Part shown: positions 1 to 10,423 of the stretch, in pieces
Layout: each line of letters opens with the position of its first letter
Position numbering within the stretch: the stretch's first letter is position 1
DNA from: Papaver somniferum
Lineage: Eukaryota; Streptophyta; Magnoliopsida; Ranunculales; Papaveraceae
Assembly (NCBI RefSeq): GCF_003573695.1
Contig: NC_039359.1
Span: 117,497,849 to 117,561,848, forward strand
Length of the DNA stretch: 64,000 nucleotides
Reading direction: 5' to 3'
Position numbers and translations under genes: made by a program
The notes under the pieces: generated by a model
What the model saw: only the letters and a program-made list of their open reading frames with translations
Told to the model about the DNA's origin: nothing
Database searches by the model: none

Positions 1-1065
1 TCATCATTCCAGATTCCAACCTCAATAATTTTACGACGGACTCATGATCATTAATTTTATTAATTATGCTCGGTTCAACGACCGGTATTCTAATTAATAT
101 TTTTGGTGCGCTGCCAATAATCCATCAGATGAGCAACACATGCTCATACGATCAAATATTCAACAATTCATCACATGAGCAGCACTTGCTCAGATGAGGA
201 ATATTTTCTCAATATTGGTTCAACAATCAATATTCAACGATCCATCGAATGAGCAATACTTGCTCACTTCATCGTAAGCACTATACCTCTGTCTCATGAC
301 ATGTTCAATTCATGAGTTTCAGAACATCATGTTCAACTCAACGACTACATGGACTCATCGTCCCATCAAACCACGAAGTCATCAATTGACTAACAAACCA
401 CGAGACGTCAATGGTGTCACTTGGGGGGATATTACTTAAGGTTTTGGTCTGGAGGTCTACGGCACGTGTGTTCAAACACACGATGGAATGTGAGCAAGTC
501 GTGCAATCCGTTGAAGGAATTCACGAGGTAGTGGGTGGAAAATTGACCAAGTCTCCACACGTTGAGAAACTGGTTTCAAACACGATCTCCACTTCCCCAC
601 TCCTTGATTCCATCAACTGTCACACTTCATGGAATCATGGTGTCTACAATTCCAGCAATATAAATAAGTCTCTGAATCATGATTGAATAAGCATCATCAG
701 TATCATCAATCTCACGTCTCATCGACAACACGAGATCATCAACTCATCAATTGAGCAACTACTCTCAATTGAGAAATTTCAATCACTCAGAGCTTATCGT
801 ATTCGGAAGTCACACACCCACAATCTTTGATTACCATTGATTCCGCACATTTCTCAGCTTCCCTCCTACAGATCAACCCATCCTCTCTTGTGACCGAATT
901 TACTCTGGAACGGTCATTGTCTTGATTTAGGCCAGAGTACTACAGATTGATCTCTCGAATCTAAAGCACCCCCTTTGCAGCGATGCATCTGTGTGAGGTT
1001 TAACATTTCGCTCGGTTCGAGGAGTCTCCTCTGTACGGTTGTCTCCTCAATTCCTTAAAAACCAG
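1..1065 (+). repeat. Probable LTR fragment of an LTR retrotransposon
   Basis: No credible coding frame is present. The stretch is rich in short repeated words, contains three related imperfect palindromes (see 129-266) and has a purine-rich block near 420-435. Its texture is that of a long plant LTR, and it ends where copia pol sequence begins abruptly at about 1066. No termini or target-site duplication can be seen, because the left end lies outside the window. The assignment rests on texture only; it could be other intergenic repeat. Confidence 0.35.
129..266. repeat. Three spaced palindromes TGAGCA-N5-TGCTCA
   Basis: The palindrome occurs at 130-146, 176-192 and 250-266, each with arms TGAGCA and TGCTCA and a 5-nt spacer (ACACA, GCACT, ATACT). 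The surrounding 60-70 bp are partly conserved (CATC-A-ATGAGCA), so this is a degenerate tandem array. Such arms could form small hairpins or bind a dimeric factor; function is unknown. Confidence 0.6.
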
Positions 1066-1107
1066 CAAATCGTTTTTCCCCATCTACACAAGTATTCACT
1101 CAACATC

Positions 1108-2884
1108 CACAGTTTATACTACAGATGCTTCTTCCATTGTGGATACTTCATCTACTACTTCAGCTTCTGTTGACATTCCTCCATCATCACCACCATCATT
1201 ATTGTCAAAAGTTCCAGTCATCAATGCTCATTCAATGACTACAAGGGGTAAAGAGGTATTTTTAAACCAAAACCACCAAAAGATTTATTTTTATCCAAAT
1301 ATCATGTACCTGCTTGTTTACTTGCTTCTACAGAAGATTTTGTTCCCAAATCAGTTGCTCAAGCAAAAAGTCATCCCAAATGGCTCAACTCTTTAGTCAC
1401 ATAATGCACAACTCTCAAAAATGATGGTACTTGGTGTCTTGAACCACCTCATCCTTCACAAAACCTAGTTGGATGCAAGTAGGTGTTCAAAATAAAACAT
1501 AATCCTGATGGTACTGTTGATAGAATTAAATCCAGGCTTGTTGCAAAAAGATATCATCAACAAGAGGGTATAGACTATGAAGAAACCTTTAGTCCAGTTG
1601 CAAAACCAACTACTATTATACTTGCTCTTGCTTTTGTTGTTCATAATAACTTTGCATGTTAAACAGCTTTACATTAGCAATGCCTTTCTTCATGGAGATC
1701 TCAAAGAAGTTGTCTACATGACTCAGCCTCCAGGTTTTGAAGATCCTGAAAAACCAGATTATGTATGTAGACTTCATAAATCCATTTATTGTTTAAAACA
1801 AGCTCCAAGAGCTTGGTATGAAAAACTCATGGAGTCTCTTATTTCTCTTGGATTTGAAGCTTCTCAGGCAGATATTTCCCTATTTACCTTCAAACATGGA
1901 TCTGTTATTATCATCATTCTTATCTATGTTGATGATATTATCATCACTAGATCTTCAACAACTACTTGTGATCAGGTTATATCTCAACTATCTACATCTT
2001 TTCCAGTTAAAGACTTAGGCCCTATTCACTATTTTTTGGGCTTAGAGATTAAAAGAAATGACATAGCAATGCATCTCTCTCAGACAAAGTATATCCTTGA
2101 TGTTTCAAAAAGAACAAATATGTTAGATGTTAAGCCTTGTTCTTCACCAGCTATTGCTGACACTAAAATGAGCAAACATGATGGTGAACCCCTAGTTGAT
2201 GCCTCTGATTATAAATTTCTTGTTGGTGCCTTACAATATGTGACATGGACTAGGACAAAGATTTTTTATGCTGTGAATCAGGTTTGTCAGCACATGAATT
2301 ATCCCACTACTGTACATCTTGTAGCAGCTAAGAGAATCCTAAGGTATCTCAAAGCAACTCTAGATTATGGTATTGTCCTTCAAGAAGGTTTAACAGCCTT
2401 GTCTTCATACTCTGATTCAGACTAGGCTGGTAACCCTAATGATAGACGCTCTACTAGTGGCTTTTGTGTGTTTTTTGATGGTTCTCCTATTTCTTGGTCA
2501 TCTAAATAGCAACCTACTGTTGCTCGGAGTTCAACAGAAGCAAAGTATCGTTCCTTGGCTCATACAGCAGCTGAAGTTCTCTGGGTTTGTCAGCTGCTCA
2601 AAGACTTTAATGTTTTTCTCTCCTCTTCACCAACTCTTGGGTGTGACAATAAAAGCTCTATTTCAGTGGCTTCCAATCCAACAATGCATAGTCGTATGAA
2701 GCATGTTGCTATTGACTTTCACTTCATCAGAGAGATAGTTCAGTCTAAAGTGCTTCGTCTTCACTATGTTCCGACTGATCATCTGGCTGTTGATGTTTTC
2801 ACAAAAGGTCTTTCAGCTGCAAGATTTGAATTTCTGCGTCACAAGCTGCGTGTTCATCCACTGCCACAACTTGAGGGGGGATAG
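1108..2884 (+). pseudogene. Copia pol pseudogene: reverse transcriptase and RNase H
   Basis: In an intact copia element this region encodes the polymerase and RNase H that copy the element RNA into DNA. The frame at 1577-2425 shows NAFLHGDL, PPGFEDP and the catalytic YVDDIII box (about 1924-1944), then the SPVK.LGPIHYFLGLEI and LVGALQY.T.TR blocks. RNase H resumes in the same frame at 2555-2884 (EVLWVCQLL, DNKSS, KHVAIDFHFIRE, DVFTKGL). Breaks: a frameshift near 1255, a TAG at 1480-1482 where the conserved GCKW tryptophan should be, a frameshift near 1655, a TAG at 2423-2425 at the conserved SDW position, and a further TAG near 2508. The catalytic YVDD is intact, so the decay is by scattered point changes. 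Confidence 0.88.
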
Positions 2885-3134
2885 CACGAGTGTGTTATTC
2901 ACTCTGTGTCTGTTGTTATCATTTTTTTGTATGCCTTTACTTTTGTTTACCTGAAATAGGTATTACCGTTTGTATCCGTACAGTTCTTGCTTGTCTGTCA
3001 ATCAAATCCATCTGTCTTTGACAGTCTGTCCTGTAACCAATTATCTCAGCCTCTTATATAAGGCTAGAGTCTCTGTTGTTTGTTTGTGTGATGAATAGAT
3101 TATTCTCATCCACTCCTTTCTCCAATAATTTCAT
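2885..3134 (+). repeat. 3' LTR of the truncated copia element
   Basis: It begins just after the purine tract that follows the RNase H stop and ends about 3134 at AATTTCA. A TATATAAG box lies at 3055-3062, with the expected downstream R/U5-like T-rich stretch. There is no partner LTR in the window to define the ends, so they are approximate. The first bases (TAGCACGAGTG) do not form a clean TG terminus, suggesting mutation or a start at the later TGTG. Confidence 0.6.
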
Positions 3135-4016
3135 TGTTTTTGCAAGATATTAGCATTTTGTGAATAACATTTTAATTTCCTTGGCAACTTCTTATTCAGT
3201 TGTGTTAGTGCAGCGGGAAAAATGATTATTGTTTTCCTGTTTGCATACTTTTTGAGGTAGAATTTGACATTTGTACTCCATAGGGAATCTGGATACTGAT
3301 ATTTTGCAACAGCTTGTTGTGTCACTTTTTTGGAGAAAAACCAAATCAGTTAAGAATGTATTAGGGGTAGTTTTCCAGTTCTTGAATGCAGTAATCCGAA
3401 TTTCTGCATGGCGTAAGATGGGAAGGATTCCTGCCAGCATTTCGTGTCTACTATTGAAGTACATGTACATTTTCCGCATATAAAAAAACATTGAAGGTTG
3501 TTTTCAACCTCGTCTCCTGGAGAACTAACTATCTTCCAGCTGATTATCCCAACTAGCTCCCGTTAACGGAGTAGCTTTGAAATTGGAATTCGGTGGCCCT
3601 CAAACTCTCCTTCAACTTTATGACAGTTTAATGCTCTTTGCCAGGTTGTAAACTCAGACAAGAAATGATTTAAAATAGGAAAATATGCTTCTCTTAAACC
3701 ACAAAGTTTCTAGTGGCTTAGAGAGATAATCGCAAACATCATATGTGCAAAGAATAAAATCACTAATTAGTTGTTGTAACAAAATTTTAAATTCTTCTTC
3801 AGTCCTAGAACTTTTTATTCCTTCCCGGAAAAGTAAAAAAAGTTTCCAAGGCAGAAGAATTTCGTGGAGTAACTTGCCCATTTCAGGTGCACAATCTCAC
3901 ATTGTTTTTATTTTTATATTTTCAACATTTCTCTTCATTTGATTTTTTTATTTCTCATTTCTCTTTTAAACATTGAATTTTTGAAATAATTTTGATGAGA
4001 TTTTATATATTTTTCA
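3135..4016. other. No gene recognised; probable upstream/intron sequence of the serine-rich gene
   Basis: Short frames on both strands look like chance. The last part ends in a good 3' splice acceptor (pyrimidine-rich, TTTTTCAG at 4010-4017) just before the next gene. An almost identical acceptor precedes the second, broken copy at about 5242, so this is probably intron or 5'-leader sequence of a duplicated unit. Confidence 0.4.
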
Positions 4017-4048
4017 GACAATATATACAACCAACTGGTGTAAAATCA

Positions 4049-4369
4049 ATGGACGAAAAGCATGGTAACATAGCAAAACTCCGGGTACCACCACAACTTG
4101 AACTTGATATGCATGCCATCAAAAATCATGAGCACGCGTCGCTGTTGATAATGTCACCCGCAAATCACCGAAACAACCATCATCAAAAGGAGAACGTACT
4201 TCAAAGCGCGAGAGTGAATTGCCTTTGTTCCCCTACAACTCATGTTGGTTCATTTAGGTGCCGGCACCACCGTAATTCCCCTCGACCTCGTGGCAGTGAC
4301 TCCATTGGTTCAAACCTCTCCGAGCTAGGTGCTAAATCGGGTGGAGTGAGTGATACAGTGCAAGTTTAA
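4049..4369 (+). CDS. Serine-rich protein-like small plant protein (CSPTxHxGSFRC family)
   Basis: This predicts a 106-residue protein. The recognisable part is NCLCSPTTHVGSFRCRHHR at residues 57-75; the CxCSPTxHPGSFRC core is the signature of a plant-only family annotated in Arabidopsis as 'serine-rich protein-like', whose molecular function is unknown. The rest is basic, His- and Ser-rich and probably disordered; there is no signal peptide or membrane segment. I chose the ATG at 4049 because an upstream in-frame ATG (3992) lies before a splice acceptor ending at 4017, so the leader is probably spliced. The family is typically about 90-180 residues, so this may be complete. A degraded second copy lies 1.2 kb downstream. 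In this copy the usual Pro after His is Val. Expression was not testable. Confidence 0.68.
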   Translation: MDEKHGNIAKLRVPPQLELDMHAIKNHEHASLLIMSPANHRNNHHQKENVLQSARVNCLCSPTTHVGSFRCRHHRNSPRPRGSDSIGSNLSELGAKSGGVSDTVQV

Positions 4370-4454
4370 TGGAAATTTTCATTGTGTATGTAATTTGGTT
4401 GGAAATTTACAATTACACACATAATTTATTTTAACCCGATTACAACATTTACTT

Positions 4455-4456
<2 letters not shown>

Positions 4457-4488
<32 letters not shown>
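4457..4488. repeat. Poly(T) tract, 32 nt
   Basis: An uninterrupted T run lies about 90 bp after the serine-rich gene stop. It could be the tail of a minus-strand retroposon or a simple slippage tract. No retroposon body or target duplication was recognised beside it. Confidence 0.9.
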
Positions 4489-4489
<1 letters not shown>

Positions 4490-5226
4490 GCTTTCTTGTG
4501 TTTTCTTTTTCTTTTCATTTGGCATCCAATTAATTCAAACACCTTTCGCATTTCTGAAGAATTTTAAGTTGAAGGCATACAAAATAATTGATCAAGGCTA
4601 GATAATTGATAGGGTATTGTACCAGATAGACGGTTCGACAAGTCAAGTTTATTCAAATACTTACAATTAGCTAAATGTAAAGGTATTTCATCGGAAATGC
4701 CATTTTCAGAAATATCCAAGTATACAAGATAAGTTAATCAGATATAAATTTGAAAAAAAATTATGCCTGAAACCATATTATTTGAGAGATCTAAAGTTTG
4801 AAGACTTGCACAGAATTGTAAAGAATCAGAAATTTATCCAGAAGTTCAATACTAACCAAACTATTTTCATACTTGCTACTACAACATCAGAAATCATAAG
4901 AATGAAAACAAAAATTAGAATTATAAGATTAAAATGAAAATACTTGGTTCCATATTTTGATGTTGCTGCTAGTAATGATCTTTACTTTCTGTGTTAGTAA
5001 TCTGTTCTAACTTCTACTGCTCCCTGGATTTAGCAAGTTGGAAGTGACAGCTGAAAGTTAATATATAAAGGTTTCGGAAAAGTTGGTCAAAAGAATATAA
5101 GGCTTAATTTCATTTGGTCAACCGGATGGTGTGGCCTTTGAAACTTAGCAAGATTGTAAGAGTATCTCTAATAGTTAAGCTTAATTATTGCAGATCATCA
5201 TAATTTTAATTACTTTTGATCAAATT
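4489..5226. other. No gene recognised between the two serine-rich copies
   Basis: The sequence is AT-rich with no frame of interest. The segment near 4640-4810 has a faint minus-strand look of leucine-rich-repeat coding sequence (spaced Leu/Asn-type codons) but is too broken to call. Confidence 0.3.
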
Positions 5227-5520
5227 TTATGTATTTTTCAGATAATCACTCTGGGTACCACCACCCACCACAACTTCATGCATTCAATCGAAAATCATGA
5301 GCATGCGTCATTGCTGATAATGCCACCCCGCGGATAACCGAAACAGCCATCATCAAAAAGAGATTGTATTTCGAAGCGCAAGGGTGAATTACTTATGTTT
5401 CCTTTTACAACCCATGTTGGTTCTTTTAGGTGTCGGGAGTCGGGACCATCGTAATTCCCTAGTGCTGACTCCATTGGTTCCAACCTCTTCGAGTCAGCTG
5501 CTAAATTGAGTGAGTGTGCA
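5227..5520 (+). pseudogene. Broken tandem copy of the serine-rich-protein-like gene
   Basis: The segment aligns with 4000-4360 along its length: the upstream acceptor TTTTTCAG, the HAIKNHEHASLLIM segment (here HSIENHEHASLLIM), and the FTTHVGSFRCR signature followed by the DSIGSNL tail. It lacks the start codon (the ATG position is lost in a short deletion), has a TAA inside the Asn/His-rich part (about 5334-5336) and a TAG after the signature. The first Cys residues of the motif are also replaced. It cannot encode the family protein, so it is a pseudogene from local duplication that included the preceding intron end. Confidence 0.8.
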
Positions 5521-5540
5521 ACGGGTATGATCTCAGGTAC

Positions 5541-5687
5541 CAGTGACGGATCCAGGAAGGATAATTTTCCTTCTAAAACCCGGGCTAGAAATTTTGGACG
5601 AGTAGTAATTTTTTTTTTTTTGGCTTGTGGACTGGAAAAACTACCCGGGCTATAGCCCCCTTTAGCCCAGTTGTTGGTCCGTCCCTG
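5541..5687. mobile_element. 147-bp hAT-type MITE with 8-bp TSD
   Basis: The left end CAGTGACGGATCC and the reverse complement of the right end (CAGGGACGGACC) form imperfect terminal inverted repeats. Immediate flanks are TCAGGTAC at 5533-5540 and the same 8 bp at 5688-5695. An 8-bp duplication with CA-G ends is the hallmark of the hAT superfamily. The element is non-autonomous, with inner inverted words (CCCGGGCTA) and a T run. It sits just past the serine-rich pseudogene. Confidence 0.88.
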
Positions 5688-5853
5688 TCAGGTACCATAT
5701 GATTATACGTTATCCGAAGGTATTTTGTTTACTTTCTATTCATGCTTTCAAGCGCTAAATTCTTACTTATCCTAATTGATTAGTGATTCTTTCCGGTAAA
5801 GCTGCTACATGGATGCCACTGGGTACCAAGTTTACCGGGGAGATTACCAAGAC

Positions 5854-5892
5854 CCATATAAGACAAACTAGAAAGTTAGTTGTCTTATATGG
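5854..5892. repeat. Perfect 13-bp inverted repeat (hairpin)
   Basis: CCATATAAGACAA at 5854-5866 is the exact reverse complement of 5880-5892, with a 13-nt loop. It may be a tiny transposon relic or a structured RNA element. No coding context is seen. Confidence 0.75.
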
Positions 5893-6041
5893 ATTTTAGT
5901 ACGTAATCTGACACCCACATTAGCAATGTTGAATTTTTCCTACTTTAAGTCTATGTTCATAGATATAGAGGAGCAAAATCGATGTAAAGTTGGTAAACAA
6001 AATTTTTTACTCAATTATGTCGTTCAATACTAAGTTTCTAC

Positions 6042-6248
6042 CTTTAGAAGATATCTCTTATATGCTTATTGGGTTGTTTTATCATTCTTATTTTGTCAGT
6101 CTGTTAGTCATCTTGTTAGCCTTGCATTATCTTTGTTTTATTCTGCTAGGTTTCTGTGAAACCCAATCTTGAGTATATGATATAAATGTTCAGATGTGTC
6201 TGTAATAACTTAAGACAACCAATCCATTTAATGAAATAGTTTCTTTCA
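6042..6248 (+). repeat. 5' LTR of the 4.4-kb copia element
   Basis: It aligns with 10232-10423 throughout (AGATATCTCTTATAT, GGTTTCTGTGAAACCCAATC, CTTAAGACAAC). It ends TTTCTTTCA immediately before the primer-binding site. It is about 15 bp longer than the 3' LTR because of small indels. Confidence 0.9.
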
Positions 6249-6260
6249 TGGTATCAAGAC
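6249..6260 (+). other. Primer-binding site (initiator tRNA-Met type)
   Basis: TGGTATCAAGAC follows the LTR end with no gap. The intact plant initiator-Met form is TGGTATCAGAGC, so the 3' part carries a small change. Confidence 0.85.
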
Positions 6261-6438
6261 TTTAGGTTTAGATCCATTCAACGACCGCCACCATTACCAA
6301 TCTCTTACCAACTACAAGGCGATATTAGTTTTCATGGCAATATCATCACCATTCTTCATCTGAGGAAGAAACAATCAATCCCCCACGATCTAAGTACAAC
6401 TTTCCCACATCAAATACCATTTACAAATATCTCTAACC

Positions 6439-7195
6439 ATGTCTCTGAGAAACTAGATGATTCAAACTATTTGGTCTAGAAGTTTCAGATGAAGTCTATT
6501 ATTATCAGTACAAATCTTTACCGCTTCATTGATGGTTCCATTCCTCTACCAAGCGCTACTATCACAACTCCAACAGGTATACAACCAAATCCTAACTTTG
6601 ATTTGTTGCGAAAATGGGACAGATTTGTTATTAGTTGTTTGAGTGCTACTTTTATTTGATTTGTATCAAAATATATTTTGGGTTCAAACACTTATCAGCA
6701 GATTTGGGATTATCTAGCCACTAGCTTCTCAAATCAGTTTGTAGCTAGAAAATCTATGCTTAGAAATCATCTATTTAATATGAAAAAAAAGGTCTGATTC
6801 AATTCTTGTTTATCTTTAAAGGATTTAGGAAATTGCTGACTCTTTATCTGCTATTGGAGAAAAATCAGTGACTCAGATTTAGTGATTCACGCGTTAACTG
6901 GCTTGACCCGCGAGTTTGACAATTTTGTAGTTTTAGTTCAGATTCGAGATATGAGTCTTACCTTCAATGAACTGAAATCTATACTTATCTAGCATGACCG
7001 ACGGCTATAAAACCAATCTCATGAGACTACTTTGGTTGTTGACAATATCACGTCTTCCACATTCTTCACTAAGAAAACATTTAATTTACAACCAACAATT
7101 CTAGTACTTCAAACACCACACACAATGCTAGACCAGACTACAATGACTATGTATGTCAGATTTGCAAGAAAGATTGACACACAACTTATAGGTGT
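6439..7195 (+). pseudogene. Copia gag pseudogene
   Basis: Gag would form the virus-like particle. Conceptual reading gives SEKLDDSNYLV-KFQMKS, LYRFIDGS, WDRFVISCLSAT and IWDYLATSFSNQFVARKSML, the UBN2-type gag block of copia elements. A TAG at 6477-6479 replaces the conserved tryptophan before KFQM. Further frameshifts follow near 6790-6850. The zinc knuckle (CQICKKD.HTTYRC, about 7150-7196) keeps its C-C-H-C spacing but has a TGA inside. It is non-functional. Confidence 0.8.
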
Positions 7196-7196
7196 A

Positions 7197-10100
7197 TTTT
7201 AGATATGGAAAACCAAATGGGAAGAAACACCAAGTCAACACCATAATTCAAGTACCCTCAACTTCCACTCATGTGCAATGGTTATCTGACTCAGCAGTAA
7301 CCAGTCATTTGACCAATTTAACATCCATTTTACAAAACCCACATCCTTATACTGGCTTTGACAAAGTGTTAGTGGGAAATGGTAAATTGTTTGACATTCA
7401 TATGGTAGGTGACTTTGTGTACACTACAAACTCAATCATTGCTCTGAAGGATTTTTTTTGTGTTCCTTATTTGAAACAAAATCTTGTTTCCATTGGCAAG
7501 CTCACAAGATACAACTTCTGTTTTGTTGAGTTTACACCATGCGAGTCAAGTGTTAAAGATCTAATGCTCAGCAACTTATTTCATAAGGTCCCAATGATGG
7601 TAATCTCTATCCAATTTTTCTTCTATTTCTTGTTCATCACATGCTAATGTTACTACTCAGTTCGGTTTTACACTCTGGAACCAGAGACTTGGGCATCCAA
7701 CTAATATGATTCTTTAAAATCTAGCATCTATATCTCTAATTCAATTGGCTAATGCTCCTTCAGCCTCTCTTTGTCATTCCTGACAGATAGGCAAAAGTAA
7801 ACGCTTACCTTTTCAACCTTCAGGTAGAGTCTATACTGCTCCACTACAAATTTTCCACTGTGACGTTTGGGGTCCATCCCATGTTATCTCTAATATGGGT
7901 TTCAGGTATTACAACTATTTATTGATGATTTTAAAAAGCATGTATATATCCTATGAAAACTAGAGATGAGAGTGTCACTTCTTTCAACATTCTAGTTCAA
8001 TGGCTGCGAATGTTTTCACGACCACTATTAAATACTTTCAATGTAATGGGACTCATGAGTTAGTAAAGGGAGTATTTAGACGTTTACTTGATCAACTGGC
8101 ATCATCTTGTGCTCTTCTTGATCTAGCACACCTCAACAAAATGAAGTTGTTGTATGCAAGATAAGATATATAACGGAAGTTGGGAATACAATCTCATTTG
8201 TTGCCTATATGCCTAAGAGTTTTTGTCTGGACACCTTCTTCACTGCAACATTTCTTATCAACAAGACTCCCTCCAAACTACTTGCTTTTAAAACACCATA
8301 TGAAGTACTCTTTCAGAATGCTCCTGATTTATCTATTTTGACAGTATATGGATGTGCATGTTTTCCTTTTCTTGGACACTCTAGAAAGGACATACTTAGT
8401 CCCAAATCATCACCATGCACATTCATTGGATGCCGTCATCTTCATAAGGGGTATAGATGTTATGAAATGTCAAGTAATAAATTATTTATCTCCATACATG
8501 TCATATTTGATGAACTATGTTTTTCTTTTTGTACTTGCACATCATCTGTCACTCCTTCACCTACTTCTACAATGACTCTTCCCATTCCTATCTTTCATTA
8601 ACCCTCCCACCACCCTACAGTCATAATTGAGGAACTTGATCCATCTCTCCACAATCTCCAATACTCACAGATAAATCAAGTTCAGAGTCTCCTTGTCCAC
8701 CAGAACTAACTATCCTAGCACCTCAACACCCTATGACAATAAGGTCTCAACATGGTGTCCATAAACAAAAATACTTGCCTGAGTATCTCTCTTATTATTC
8801 AAATCTTCACTTCTTTTATCCTCAGTCACCAAGAACCAAAATCTGATAAGAATGTCATTAAGGACCCAAAATGGGTTACTGTTATGAAGAACGAGAATAT
8901 AGCTCTCAGCAACAACAATACATGGACTAAAGTTCCTTATCATCCATTAATGAACGTGTTAGGTTGTAAATGGGTGTATAAAGTCAAGTTGAGGTCATAT
9001 GGGTCTGTTGGGAGTTACAAATCTCGGTTAGCAGCTAAGGGATACCATCAACTAGATGGCATTGACTACACAGAGAATTTCAGTCTTTTAGTCAAGTTCA
9101 CTACTATAAGGGTAATTCTTACTATTGCTCTCTTTAATGGATGGATAATGCGCCAACTTGACGTCTCTAATGCATTCTGGCATGGAGCCCTTCATGAGAC
9201 TGTTTACATGGAGCAACCAAAGGGTTTTTTTTGATCCAGACAACCCCACACATGTGTGTAAACTTAATAAGGCTTTTTATGGGCTCAATCAAGCACCTTG
9301 TATATGGTTTCAAACATTCAGCAAGTAGAGTACAAATTTTTCTATGAAACATCTTGGAGAATTGCACTATTTTTTTGGTATGAAAGTTACTCATGTCTCT
9401 GCAAAAAATTCTATACTTCTTACACAATCCAAGTATACACTTGAGCTACTTCAGAGAGCAGATATGCTAGATTTCAAGCCATGCACCATACCTGTAACAC
9501 ATGGTCCTCGTGTTTCAGTCTATGATGGTGAACTCCTGCCATGCCCTCAAGAATATAGAAGCTTAGTTGGAGCCTTGCAGTATCTCCCTATGACTCGTCC
9601 TGATATTACCTTTGGAGTCAACTACACCTCTCAGTTCATGTATGCTCCAAGGACATCTCACATGCTGCTGGTCAAAAGGATTTTGCGTTACTTGAAATCC
9701 TCTCTGGGTTCTGGTACCACTTTTTCACCAAGTGATATCACTTTCTTATCTGGCTTCTCCGACCCAGATTAGGCCGACATCCCTGATTCGCGCAAATCAA
9801 CAACATGATATTGTGTGTTTTTGGGCTCTTCACTCATATCATGACAATCTAAAAAGCATCCTACAGTTTCTAAATCCATCACTGAGGCCGAGTACAAAGA
9901 TCTCTCTTTACTTGTTTTCGAGGTGATGTGGCTTTCCACTTTACTTACCGAACTATATCTTTCTCTCACAATACCTTTTACCCTTTATTGTGACAATGAT
10001 GGTGCTCGTGCACTCGCTACCAATCTTTTTTTCCATGGTCGCATAAAACACATTGAGGTGGACTATCACTTTGTACGTGATATACTTGAAGCTAATTTAG

Positions 10101-10225
10101 TTGCATTTGCTTACATTCCTTCCTCTAAACATCTAGCTGACATTCTGACTAAGGGTCTCAATTATCCTATCTTCTCTGCTCTACGTGACAATGTGATGCA
10201 CTTTTTTACACCTGCATCAGCTTGA
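7197..10225 (+). pseudogene. Copia pol pseudogene (protease, integrase, RT, RNase H)
   Basis: Protease is at 7270-7400 (WLSDSAVTSHLT; the canonical DSGA has become DSAV). The GAG-pre-integrase HHCC region runs about 7660-7800, and the integrase core is shortened and frameshifted (7800-8200). The integrase C-terminal half is in an open frame at 8209-8601 (TFLINKTPS, YGCACFPFL, CTFIGC). RT starts at about 8890 (GCKWVYKVK, RLAAKGYHQ, LDVSNAF-HG), shifts frame at about 9230, and then loses the YVDD catalytic block by deletion near 9325-9335. It resumes as LGELHYFFGMKV (9350) and runs to a TAG at 9770-9772 at the conserved SDxDW position. RNase H ends at 10225 (DNDGARALA, KHIEVDYHFVRD, ADILTKGL). 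Missing catalytic residues mean it cannot mobilise itself. Confidence 0.9.
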
Positions 10226-10423
10226 GGGGGTTGTTAGAAGATATCTCTTATATTCTTATTGGGTTGTTTTATCATTCCTCTTTAGCCAGTCTGTTAGTTA
10301 ATTGTCTTTGTTTTATTTTCTTAGGTTTCTGTGAAACCCAATCCTGAGTATCTAATATAAATGCAAGGTGTATTCTGTAATAACTTAAGACAACAAATCC
10401 ATTTAATAAAATCATTTCTTTCA
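10222..10423 (+). repeat. Polypurine tract and 3' LTR of the copia element
   Basis: The plus-strand primer tract TTGAGGGGG (10222-10231) leads directly into TGTTAGAAGATATCTC at 10232. The LTR ends TTTCTTTCA at 10423, matching the 5' LTR end. Confidence 0.9.

Larger units (their letters stand above)
1066..3134 (+). mobile_element. 5'-truncated Ty1/copia retrotransposon (linker, RT, RNase H, 3' LTR)
   Basis: The element enters in the linker between integrase and reverse transcriptase (HSMTTRGK-like motif near 1230), runs through RT and RNase H to an LEGG end at 2884, then a purine tract (2872-2881) and an LTR-like sequence to about 3134. No upstream LTR, gag, protease or integrase core is present, so it is a 5'-truncated or recombined remnant. 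The coding part has stops and frameshifts, so it is not autonomous. Copia assignment is firm from the RT motifs; exact ends are estimates. Confidence 0.85.
6042..10423 (+). mobile_element. Decayed full-length Ty1/copia retrotransposon
   Basis: The element has paired LTRs (6042-6248 and 10232-10423), a tRNA-Met type primer-binding site directly after the 5' LTR, gag, protease, integrase, RT, RNase H in copia order, and a GAGGGGG polypurine tract before the 3' LTR. Total length is about 4.4 kb, normal for copia. The 3' LTR begins TGTTAGAAG; the 5' LTR start is mutated. No target-site duplication is clear. Every domain is damaged, and the LTRs differ by several substitutions and indels, so the insertion is old. 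Confidence 0.92.

Noticed and set aside
4640..4810. Possible minus-strand leucine-rich-repeat pseudogene
   Set aside because: Only a faint pattern of Leu/Asn-like codons over 170 bp with stops; not enough to call.
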